In this document: positions 26,818 to 33,619 of the stretch, in pieces
Position numbering within the stretch: position 1 is the first letter of the stretch
Layout: every line of letters begins with the position of its first letter
NCBI RefSeq assembly: GCF_001050015.1
Contig: NZ_CVTB01000269.1
Location: 89,286-153,285 of the forward strand
Direction of reading: 5' to 3'
Source of the DNA: Mycolicibacterium malmesburyense
Lineage (GTDB): Bacteria > Actinomycetota > Actinomycetes > Mycobacteriales > Mycobacteriaceae
DNA: 64,000 bases
Notes under the pieces: generated by a model
Told to the model about the DNA's origin: nothing
Databases searched by the model: none
Seen by the model: the letters and a program-made list of their open reading frames with translations, nothing else
Position numbers and translations under genes: made by a program

Positions 26818-28445
26818 CCTCCGCGACGATCATCGCAGGGCACGCGGCTCCCGCGCGGCGTTCGCCGAGGGCAGCGGCCATCAGGCTCGCCGTCCGACAG
26901 GTGCGTCGCGGCACCCTGGTTGTGTTCGCCGTGTGCGCGGCGATGTCCTTTCTCGTTGCCGCACAATACAAGTCGACCTTCCAGGCCGAGATGAGCCCGG
27001 AGGCCCTGCGTGCTCTGGCCGAAAACCCGGCCATTCGGGTGCTGTTCGGCACGCCGATGGCGTTGGACGATGCCGGCGGGTTCACCGTCTGGCGCATGGG
27101 CACGCCTCTGCTGGTAGTGGCCGGCGTTTGGATCATGCTCACGGCTGTGCGCATCACCCGTGGCGACGAAGACGCCGGCCGCTCAGAACTGCTGCTCTCC
27201 GGCGCGCTACGGACATCCGACGTCCTGCGGAGTTGCCTTGTCACTCTCGCCGGCAGCGCGTTGATGATCGCCGTAGGCGTCTGGGCGGCGATGCTGGCCG
27301 CAGGCACCTCCCTCGCCGGTACCACTCTCTACGCGGCCGGATTCCTGGGGGTGACCGCCACATTCGCCACGATCGGGTTCGTGGCCGGTCAGCTGATGCC
27401 CACCAGGCCGATGGCGGTCGGCAGCGCAGTAGCCGTACTCGGCGCGGCTCTCTTGATGCGGATGGTCGCGGATGCGTCCGCGGCGCTGGCCGGGCTGGCC
27501 TGGATCACGCCGTTCGGTCTCATCGCCCGACTAGCCCCGTTCGCCGACAACAGAATCACTCCGCTCGCCGTGCTGGCCTGCTACCCCGTCGGACTCGGCG
27601 CGATCGCGATCCGCATGGCCCGGAACCGGGACGTCGGACACGGTCTGGTCGCGGTGTCGACGAGTCGACCGCCCCGCACGAGCTTGCTCGGCTCGGTGGG
27701 CGGATTCGCGGTGCGCCGCTCCCTGCGGTCGACAACCGGCTGGGCACTCGCGATCGCGGTGTACTTCCTCGTCATCGGGGCCACGATCGCTTCGATTCTC
27801 GAATTCTTCGACGCGAACCCGCGGTTCGCGGAGTTGGCCGCTGCGGCGGGTTTCGCCGGTCTGAGCTCGGCCGAAGGGCTCGCCGCTGCGCTGTTCGGCC
27901 TGGCGTCGATCGCGACGGGGATGTACGCGGCCACCAGGCTCGCCGCGTTCGTAAGCGACGAGCAGGCGCGGCGCTCGACGATGCTGATCGCTGCGCCTGT
28001 GTCTCGGGTCGGTCTACTGGGCGCGGAGATCACGGTGATTGCCGTGGGCGTTGTTGTCCTGCACGTCGCCGCGGCGGCCGGTATCACGATCGGTGCCGCG
28101 GTGACCGGTGCACCTCTGATCGTCTCCGATGCTCTGGCGGGGGCGTTGAACACCGCGCCGATCGCCGCGCTGGCGCTGGGTGCTGCGGTTCTTGCGACTG
28201 GGTGGTCACCGTCGGCCGTCGCCGCTGTCGGCGCCGTTCCGGTGGCCGGCGGTTTCCTGCTCAATGTCGTCGCCGACAATCTCCAGGCACCGAGCTGGGT
28301 GCGGAGCATGTCGCCGTTCGTGCACGTGCACCCGGTGCCCCTGGCGACGCCCGACTGGACGGCGCTGGGGGTTCTGCTGGCGGTCGCCGCACTCCTTGTC
28401 GCGGCGGGGATGACTCGGTACCGGCGTCGAGATCTGATGTCCTGA
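26814..28445 (+). CDS. ABC exporter permease, 12-segment fused type
   Basis: 543-residue membrane protein with about twelve hydrophobic segments in two similar halves, a fused ABC-2 permease of the kind annotated in actinobacteria as exporter of polyketide antibiotics. The first half begins near LVVFAVCAAMSFLVAAQYKSTF and the second after RRSLRSTTGWALAIAVYFLV; both contain the region with DEDAGRSELLLSGAL or DEQARRSTMLIAAPV. The ATG overlaps the ATPase stop. It forms the complete transporter with the ATPase. Convergent with the next permease gene after 34 nt. Confidence 0.88.
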   Translation: MTSATIIAGHAAPARRSPRAAAIRLAVRQVRRGTLVVFAVCAAMSFLVAAQYKSTFQAEMSPEALRALAENPAIRVLFGTPMALDDAGGFTVWRMGTPLLVVAGVWIMLTAVRITRGDEDAGRSELLLSGALRTSDVLRSCLVTLAGSALMIAVGVWAAMLAAGTSLAGTTLYAAGFLGVTATFATIGFVAGQLMPTRPMAVGSAVAVLGAALLMRMVADASAALAGLAWITPFGLIARLAPFADNRITPLAVLACYPVGLGAIAIRMARNRDVGHGLVAVSTSRPPRTSLLGSVGGFAVRRSLRSTTGWALAIAVYFLVIGATIASILEFFDANPRFAELAAAAGFAGLSSAEGLAAALFGLASIATGMYAATRLAAFVSDEQARRSTMLIAAPVSRVGLLGAEITVIAVGVVVLHVAAAAGITIGAAVTGAPLIVSDALAGALNTAPIAALALGAAVLATGWSPSAVAAVGAVPVAGGFLLNVVADNLQAPSWVRSMSPFVHVHPVPLATPDWTALGVLLAVAALLVAAGMTRYRRRDLMS

Positions 28446-28479
28446 CTGAGCGTTGCGCGGTCCGACGCCGACGGGGTCG

Positions 28480-29232
28480 CTAGGTGTTCTTCGCGACGAA
28501 GCGTTTGAACAGTAACCACGCAATTGCGATGTTGTAGACGACGCCGCCGACGAGGTACGGCCACAAGGCCGACCCGTCGCTGACCGACCAGAAGGCCTTG
28601 GCCGCCCAGAACGGCGGCAGCACGCCGAACGCAAGCGCCCACGCCGAGTCGATGAACCAGGGCAGGCATGGCAGCCCGGCGATCAGCATTCCGAGCGCGC
28701 GGAGCATGGCGATGCCCTGGATCTTGTTGCCCGCCAACGCGAGGATCAACAGCGTCGTGACGATCGCGGACAACCCGGCCAAAAGTCCGATCGGCACCAG
28801 TGCGGGCAGGAGTCCGGGTTCGAGCAGGCCGCTGAAGTACAGCGTCGCCACGACGTAGATCGTCGTCACCAACAACACCGTCGCCGCACGGTAGCCGAAG
28901 AACGTCGACAACGGCACCGGGGTCACGCGGAGCGCGACCAGGGTCCCGGCGTCGACCTCGTCGAGTATCAGGAACGCGGCCAGTCCACCGGCCACGATCA
29001 CGCTCGTCAGCAGGAGGAACCCGGTCAACACCAACGGGTAGTACGGCACGAGGTCGAATCCGTAGCGCTCGGCGAGCAATTCGGTGAACATCGGGGTGAG
29101 GACGGCGACTCCTGTCGTCCAGATCACCGGCGCGACCACGACCATCACCAACAGCGGGTCGCGGTATGTGCCGCGAATATCGTTGCGCGCGAACGCCGCA
29201 AGCGCGCGCCTCGAGGCGGATAGCGTGGTCAC
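28480..29232 (-). CDS. ABC-2 permease, second subunit (Rv2686c-like)
   Basis: 250-residue membrane protein with six hydrophobic segments (ABC-2 family). The conserved loop DEVDAGTLVALRVTPVPLSTFFGYR follows the second segment. The GTG at 29232 overlaps the stop of the upstream permease (GTGA) and matches the family N-terminus; in-frame sequence further upstream is not protein-like. Last gene of the three-gene operon ATPase-permease-permease, the equivalent of Rv2688c-Rv2687c-Rv2686c, reported in M. tuberculosis as a fluoroquinolone efflux system. Confidence 0.9.
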   Translation of the reverse strand: MTTLSASRRALAAFARNDIRGTYRDPLLVMVVVAPVIWTTGVAVLTPMFTELLAERYGFDLVPYYPLVLTGFLLLTSVIVAGGLAAFLILDEVDAGTLVALRVTPVPLSTFFGYRAATVLLVTTIYVVATLYFSGLLEPGLLPALVPIGLLAGLSAIVTTLLILALAGNKIQGIAMLRALGMLIAGLPCLPWFIDSAWALAFGVLPPFWAAKAFWSVSDGSALWPYLVGGVVYNIAIAWLLFKRFVAKNT

Positions 29233-29942
29233 GTTCCCCCCGATCTGGCGACGACATACCTGCCGAAGAAAGCTTTCGCGGTCGCACCCATCACCGCTAT
29301 GGAAAGGAGCGGGTACGTCACGGCGTACGTCGCCTGCCACGGCGTGAGGCTCGCCTGCCCGAAAGCCTCTCCGAGTAACAGCAGCGGTCCGACGGTCGGG
29401 ATCGCGTAAAGCACAGGGTTCGCCCACACTCCGGAGAGGACCAGCACCGGCAGACCGGTCATCACGGCAAGCGGGACGGTGGCGAACATCACCCAGTCGC
29501 TGACCGAGGCGAACGGTAGGCAGGTGATGAATCCGACCAGCAGCATCAGCACGGTCCCCAACAACACCCCGACGACCATGGGGATCGGACGGTGGTCGCG
29601 TCCGTGCGCCACCGAGACCACCACCACCGCCACGCCCAGCGAAACAGCGCCCAGCAGAATTACTTTCGGCGTCAGATACTCCCAGAACCGCAGCGGCGTG
29701 GAGATCACCGCTCCCAGCGTCCGCTCCTGCTTCTCGAAGAACACCGAACCACCGATGAAGAAGAACCCGATGATCGCGATGTCACCCAGCAGGATGTAGG
29801 GCTCGAACACCGGTCGCAGCTCGTGCGGCATCGGCAGCAGGATCGCCAGCCAGATGAGACCGCTGAACACCGCCGCGTGCAGGAACTTCTGCCGGACCTG
29901 CAGCGTCAGTTCCAACCGGAGCGCGCTCGCCAAGCGAGTCAC
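29229..29942 (-). CDS. ABC-2 permease, first subunit (Rv2687c-like)
   Basis: 237-residue membrane protein with about six hydrophobic segments. The conserved cytoplasmic loop FFEKQERTLGAVISTPLRFWEYL after the second segment is typical of ABC-2 permeases. The GTG start overlaps the ATPase stop in GTGA. It should pair with the following permease to form a heterodimeric channel driven by the upstream ATPase. The substrate is not readable; the M. tuberculosis system is linked to drug efflux. Confidence 0.9.
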   Translation of the reverse strand: MTRLASALRLELTLQVRQKFLHAAVFSGLIWLAILLPMPHELRPVFEPYILLGDIAIIGFFFIGGSVFFEKQERTLGAVISTPLRFWEYLTPKVILLGAVSLGVAVVVVSVAHGRDHRPIPMVVGVLLGTVLMLLVGFITCLPFASVSDWVMFATVPLAVMTGLPVLVLSGVWANPVLYAIPTVGPLLLLGEAFGQASLTPWQATYAVTYPLLSIAVMGATAKAFFGRYVVARSGGT

Positions 29943-30844
29943 GTCAGCCGCCTGCCGGTGGCCTCGACGAACACATCGTCGAGCGACGCCTCCAGGCTGT
30001 GAATGGTCTCGACGTGATGATCGCGCAGCACGGCCCGGAACCCCGGATCGTCGGTCAGACCGTCCATTTCGAACTCGGCCGCCTCGAGCGTCCCGCCCGC
30101 TCCCCGATATTCCACACGCACCCGGCGCCGGCTACGAGCGATCTTCAGCTCGGCGGGGGTGTCCATCGCCACGATTCGACCGTCCACCACGAAGGCCACT
30201 CGGTCACAGAGTTCATCGGCCACGCGCATGTCGTGGGTGGTGAGAAAGACCGTGCGGCCGCGTGCCTTCATGTCGAGCACGATGTCTTTGACTTTGCGTG
30301 CGTTGACGGGGTCGAGACCGGACGTGGGCTCGTCGAGGAACAGCAACTCCGGATCGTTGAGCAGGGCCCGGGCGAACGTCAGCCGCATCTGCATACCCTT
30401 GGAGTAATTGCCGACTCGCACGCCCGCGTCAGCGGCCAACCCGACGGCATCGAGCAGTTCCATCGGGTCGCGCGTGACGCCTCCGTACAGAGATGCGAAG
30501 AAGCGCAGATTCTCCAGCCCATTGAGCTTTTGGTAATGGTTCGGAAGCTCGAACGACACCCCGATGCGCTCGTAATAGTCCCGCCCCCAGGCAGCGGGTT
30601 CCCTCCCCCACACGGTCATCTCGCCGCCGTGGCCGCGCAGCAATCCGATGAGCAGCTTCTGCGTGGTGGACTTGCCGGCACCGCTCGGACCGAGGAAGCC
30701 GAGGATCTCACCGCGGCCGACGCTGAAGTCCATCTCCCACACCGCTGGACTCGCGGCACGTGGATAGGTGAACGTCAGTGCGCGTACGCGGATCACCTCG
30801 GCGACAGCCGACGGGCGCGCATCTTCTGACGCGACGGTTTGCAT
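29939..30844 (-). CDS. ABC exporter ATP-binding protein (Rv2688c-like)
   Basis: 301-residue ATPase. Walker A is GPSGAGKST, the signature is NYSKGMQMRLTFARALL, Walker B is ELLFLDEPTSGLDP and the H-loop is in LTTHDMRVADEL. The C-terminal extension ends with LEASLDDVFVEATGR, the DrrA-type tail. The ATG at 30844 has GGAAGG just upstream. First gene of a three-gene exporter operon with 4-nt overlaps throughout. The transcript starts with leader hairpin copy 3, and the promoter overlaps palindromes shared with the divergent regulator gene. Confidence 0.93.
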   Translation of the reverse strand: MQTVASEDARPSAVAEVIRVRALTFTYPRAASPAVWEMDFSVGRGEILGFLGPSGAGKSTTQKLLIGLLRGHGGEMTVWGREPAAWGRDYYERIGVSFELPNHYQKLNGLENLRFFASLYGGVTRDPMELLDAVGLAADAGVRVGNYSKGMQMRLTFARALLNDPELLFLDEPTSGLDPVNARKVKDIVLDMKARGRTVFLTTHDMRVADELCDRVAFVVDGRIVAMDTPAELKIARSRRRVRVEYRGAGGTLEAAEFEMDGLTDDPGFRAVLRDHHVETIHSLEASLDDVFVEATGRRLT

Positions 30845-30875
30845 TGGACGCCTTCCAGATAGCCCGATATCGGTC

Positions 30876-30894
30876 TCCGACCAGACTTCCCGGA
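30876..30894 (-). ncRNA. 5'-leader hairpin upstream of the three-gene ABC exporter, copy 3
   Basis: UCCG-GGAAGUCUGGU-CGGA, with the same 11-nt loop as copies 1 and 2. The outer stem pair has changed from G-C to U-A, so both sides changed together and pairing is kept, which supports a selected RNA hairpin. It starts 12 nt after the -10 TATAGT (30907-30912). Two competing downstream pairings are possible within GGUCGGAGACCGAU. The ABC ATPase start follows about 32 nt later. Confidence 0.62.
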
Positions 30895-30906
30895 ACGCCG
30901 AGCAAC

Positions 30907-30935
30907 ACTATACTGAGATTTCAGTAATTACTGAA
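30907..30935. promoter_or_regulatory. Overlapping divergent promoters with nested ACTGA/TCAGT palindromes
   Basis: ACTATACT contains the minus-strand -10 TATAGT (30907-30912, exporter operon) and the plus-strand -10 TATACT (30909-30914, regulator). Next to it are nested inverted repeats: TACTGA-gatt-TCAGTA and the perfect 16-bp palindrome TTCAGTAATTACTGAA at 30920-30935. The palindrome covers the expected -35 of the exporter promoter and the expected start of regulator transcription. It is the likely operator of the MarR/GbsR-like protein, giving autorepression and exporter repression. Confidence 0.65.
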
Positions 30936-30954
30936 GACTCTGATCGGAGGTTCC

Positions 30955-31428
30955 TTGGCAGGCAAGGTCGACCCGCGTGTCGCCGCCGAAGAATTGGCGC
31001 TCGTCCTGTCCACCCACGGGATGCAGCGCATGACCGCGCGGGTCCTCACGGCGCTCGTCTTTTCCGAACAATCGACGATGACCATGGGCGACCTCGCCGA
31101 ACAGCTTCAGGCGAGTTCGGGTGGTATATCCGGTGCGCTCAAGATGCTCGCCTCCGTCGGGGTCGTGGAGCGGGTGCCCGCGCCGGGCAGTCGGCGTGAC
31201 CACTACCGTCTACGGGACGATGCCTGGGCGGTGCAGTACACGAAGGACAATGAAGCGCTGTCCGGTGTCATCGCCGCGGCCGAGGCGGGTATCGCCGCCA
31301 CCGACGACGGCACCCTGGCACGGCAGCGCATAACGCAGATGCGCGACTTCTACCTGTTCCTGATGAACGAGATTCCGGCGCTTCTGGACCGCTGGCGCGC
31401 CCGGTCGCACGGCGGGGCGTCGGCATGA
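30955..31428 (+). CDS. MarR/GbsR-family transcriptional regulator
   Basis: 157-residue DNA-binding protein with a winged helix: helix-turn-helix region MTMGDLAEQLQASSGGISGALKML and wing VPAPGSRRDHYRL, followed by an alpha-helical dimerisation part. It starts at TTG behind a strong ribosome binding site (ggagg at 30946-30950). It is divergent from the three-gene ABC exporter, with a palindromic operator between, so it is the likely repressor of that operon; the ligand is unknown. Its stop overlaps the SRPBCC gene start in ATGA. Confidence 0.87.
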   Translation: MAGKVDPRVAAEELALVLSTHGMQRMTARVLTALVFSEQSTMTMGDLAEQLQASSGGISGALKMLASVGVVERVPAPGSRRDHYRLRDDAWAVQYTKDNEALSGVIAAAEAGIAATDDGTLARQRITQMRDFYLFLMNEIPALLDRWRARSHGGASA

Positions 31429-31886
31429 TCGTCGAACGCCAGAGCATCATCGAGGCGCCCGCCGAGCGGGTGTGGGAGCGCATCGTCACGCCCGAGGGCA
31501 TCAACGACGAACTGCGGCCGTGGATGACGATGTCGATGCCGCGCGGTCGCAAGGATCTGACCGTCGAGACGATCCCCGTCGGCGAACCCGTCGGCCGCTG
31601 CTGGATGCGACTGTTCGGGGTGCTGCCGTTCGACTACGACCATCTGATGATCGCCGAATTGTGGCCCGGCCGTGGGTTTCACGAGGAGTCGACGATGTTG
31701 AGCATGCGGTTGTGGCGGCATGAACGCACGCTCGAACCCGCGGGTGACTCTCGAACCGTGGTGCATGACCGGCTCACCTTCGAACTGCGCGCGCCACTGC
31801 GAGTGCTCACGCCCGTCATCGCCGCCGGGATCGGGGCGCTGTTCGGACACCGGCAGCGTCGGCTCGCCCGGCATTTCGACCGCTGA
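31425..31886 (+). CDS. SRPBCC (START-like) domain protein
   Basis: 153-residue protein of the polyketide cyclase/START-like fold that binds hydrophobic ligands in a deep pocket. The N-terminus VERQSIIEAPAERVWERIV is the usual first strand and helix, and the C-terminal helix is Arg-rich (FGHRQRRLARHFDR). It is translationally coupled to the MarR-like regulator by a 4-nt overlap, so it may bind the compound sensed or exported by the neighbours. That link is inferred from position only. Confidence 0.82.
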   Translation: MIVERQSIIEAPAERVWERIVTPEGINDELRPWMTMSMPRGRKDLTVETIPVGEPVGRCWMRLFGVLPFDYDHLMIAELWPGRGFHEESTMLSMRLWRHERTLEPAGDSRTVVHDRLTFELRAPLRVLTPVIAAGIGALFGHRQRRLARHFDR

Positions 31887-31888
31887 CG

Positions 31889-32368
31889 TCAGATCGCGAT
31901 GCGGCGCGGTCGATCGGATCCGGGCCAGACGTAGTCGAGGTCGTCGGGCACGTCGGGAAAGAACCGGCGATAGTGTTCGGGATCCTTGCGCAGCAGCACG
32001 GACTGATGGCTGCGGTGGAAGGCCGGATCGCCCAACCACGGCGGCACCTCGCCCGCGTCGGTCAACTCGGGTTGGGTGCGGGGGTTGCCGATGCCGGTCG
32101 TGCGGGTGAGGTCGGTGACCATCGTGGTCGCGCACGTGTCGGCATGCCCCAGCCGGCACCACGCGGCGCAGACGTCGAGCCCGTAACGGACCAGCGCTTC
32201 TTCATAGCCCGCCCACATCGCCGCTGCGGGATGATGACGCCAGCCGTAGCCCGGCACGGTCAGCGCGCGAACGACCTGAATCGCCTCGACCCGCTGCTTG
32301 CCGAGCCGCTTCGTGTCCAGGACGCGGGCGGTGTCGTCGAAGCCCGGACACGGTAGGAACGTCTGCAT
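31889..32368 (-). CDS. MSMEG_6728-family protein (pyrimidine-dimer-glycosylase-like)
   Basis: 159-residue cytoplasmic protein matching the mycobacterial MSMEG_6728 family, related to the pyrimidine dimer DNA glycosylase fold. Visible features are the N-terminal MQTFLPCPGFDDTARVLDTKRLGKQRVEA, the GWRHHPAAAMWAGYEEAL stretch with two histidines, and FHRSHQSVLLRKDPEHYRRFFP near the end. The enzymatic role in mycobacteria is not established to my knowledge. It lies between the SRPBCC gene and the RNA methyltransferase. The gene ends 2 nt from the SRPBCC stop (convergent). Confidence 0.78.
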   Translation of the reverse strand: MQTFLPCPGFDDTARVLDTKRLGKQRVEAIQVVRALTVPGYGWRHHPAAAMWAGYEEALVRYGLDVCAAWCRLGHADTCATTMVTDLTRTTGIGNPRTQPELTDAGEVPPWLGDPAFHRSHQSVLLRKDPEHYRRFFPDVPDDLDYVWPGSDRPRRIAI

Positions 32369-32386
32369 CCCCGTCGGGATACCCGT

Positions 32387-33619
32387 TTACCGGGTCAATA
32401 CCGCCACGCACTCGACGTGGTGCGTCAGCGGGAACGAATCGAAGACCCGCAACTCCTCCACCGTGTAGCCGTGCCCGCGGTACAGACCGATGTCGCGGGC
32501 GAATGACGCTGCCTCGCAGCCGATGTGGATGATGCGCGGCACCTCGGCCGCCGCGAGTAGATCGATCACCTCCCGCCCGGCACCCGTGCGCGGTGGATCG
32601 AGCACCGCCACGTCGGCCCGATCGTGCTGGGCCGCGACCGCCCGGCGCACCGAATCGGTGATCACCGACACCCATCCCATGTCGCCCAATGCGGCCCGCG
32701 CCGCCCGCGACGACCCCCGCGAGGTGTCCACCGTGACGACGTTCCCGGTCTCTCCGACCGCTTCGGCGAGCACCGCCGCGAACACCCCGGCCCCGCCGTA
32801 GAGGTCCCACGCCGTCATCCCGGGACCCAGTTGCGCCCAGCCGGCCACCAACTCGCTGTAGAGCCGCGCCGCGTCGCGATGCGACTGCCAGAACGCGGTC
32901 ACCGGCACCCGCCACGTCCGGCCGGCCACCCGCTGGACGGCCTCGTAGTCGCCCTCGACCACCCGGGTGGCACCCTTGCCCCTGCCACGGGCTCGCGGAC
33001 CGGACTGCACGACGTGCCGTGTGCCCTCGTCGTCGACGGCGACGTGCACCTGCGAGCCCGGCGGCCACGCCCGCTCGGCCAGCCCGTCGATCATGCCGTC
33101 CGGCAACTGCGCGCAGTTGAGGTCCGTCACCAGCTCCGCGCTGTGGAAGCGGTGAAACCCCGGCCGTCCGGAATCGGTGGTGTCCAGCCGGATTCGCGTG
33201 CGCCATCCGGTCGCGGCACCGTCGCCAACCGGCTCGGCCGTGGCGTCGGATTCGTCGCGCCAGTGGTATCCGCCCAGCCGCGCCAACTGGTTGGCGACCA
33301 CGGCGCCCTTGAGCCCTTGGACCGCCGCCGGATCGGCGAACGCCATATCGCAGCAGCCGGCGCCGTCCGCGCCCGCGATCGGGCACAGCGACTCGATGCG
33401 GTCCGCCGACGGTTTGACGACGTCGATCGTGTCGGCGTGCAGGTACTTTCCGCGGTCGGCGACCACACGCACCCTGACCCGCTCGCCGGGCAGCGCGTAG
33501 CGCACGAACACAACGCGGCCGTCGTCGCGGGCCACACAGCTGCCGCCGTTGGCGGGCGGACCGGCGGTCACGGTGAGCTCGACCGGCGGCCCTGACGACC
33601 CGCTCCCCTTGCCGGTCAA
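32387..33619 (-). CDS. TrmA/RumA-type RNA (uracil-5-)methyltransferase
   Basis: 410-residue SAM-dependent methyltransferase of the TrmA/RumA family (Rv2689c counterpart, 405 residues), expected to methylate C5 of uridine in rRNA or tRNA. It has an N-terminal TRAM domain (GGSCVARDDGRVVFVRYALPGERV), the SAM site DLYGGAGVFA, VLDPPRTGAG, and the catalytic Cys in IHIGCEAASFARD. The Fe-S-type cysteine block is altered: CPIAGADGAGCCD instead of the CxxxxxCxxC of E. coli RumA. It starts at TTG overlapping the APC permease stop (TTGA), so it is coupled to that gene. Confidence 0.9.
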   Translation of the reverse strand: MTGKGSGSSGPPVELTVTAGPPANGGSCVARDDGRVVFVRYALPGERVRVRVVADRGKYLHADTIDVVKPSADRIESLCPIAGADGAGCCDMAFADPAAVQGLKGAVVANQLARLGGYHWRDESDATAEPVGDGAATGWRTRIRLDTTDSGRPGFHRFHSAELVTDLNCAQLPDGMIDGLAERAWPPGSQVHVAVDDEGTRHVVQSGPRARGRGKGATRVVEGDYEAVQRVAGRTWRVPVTAFWQSHRDAARLYSELVAGWAQLGPGMTAWDLYGGAGVFAAVLAEAVGETGNVVTVDTSRGSSRAARAALGDMGWVSVITDSVRRAVAAQHDRADVAVLDPPRTGAGREVIDLLAAAEVPRIIHIGCEAASFARDIGLYRGHGYTVEELRVFDSFPLTHHVECVAVLTR

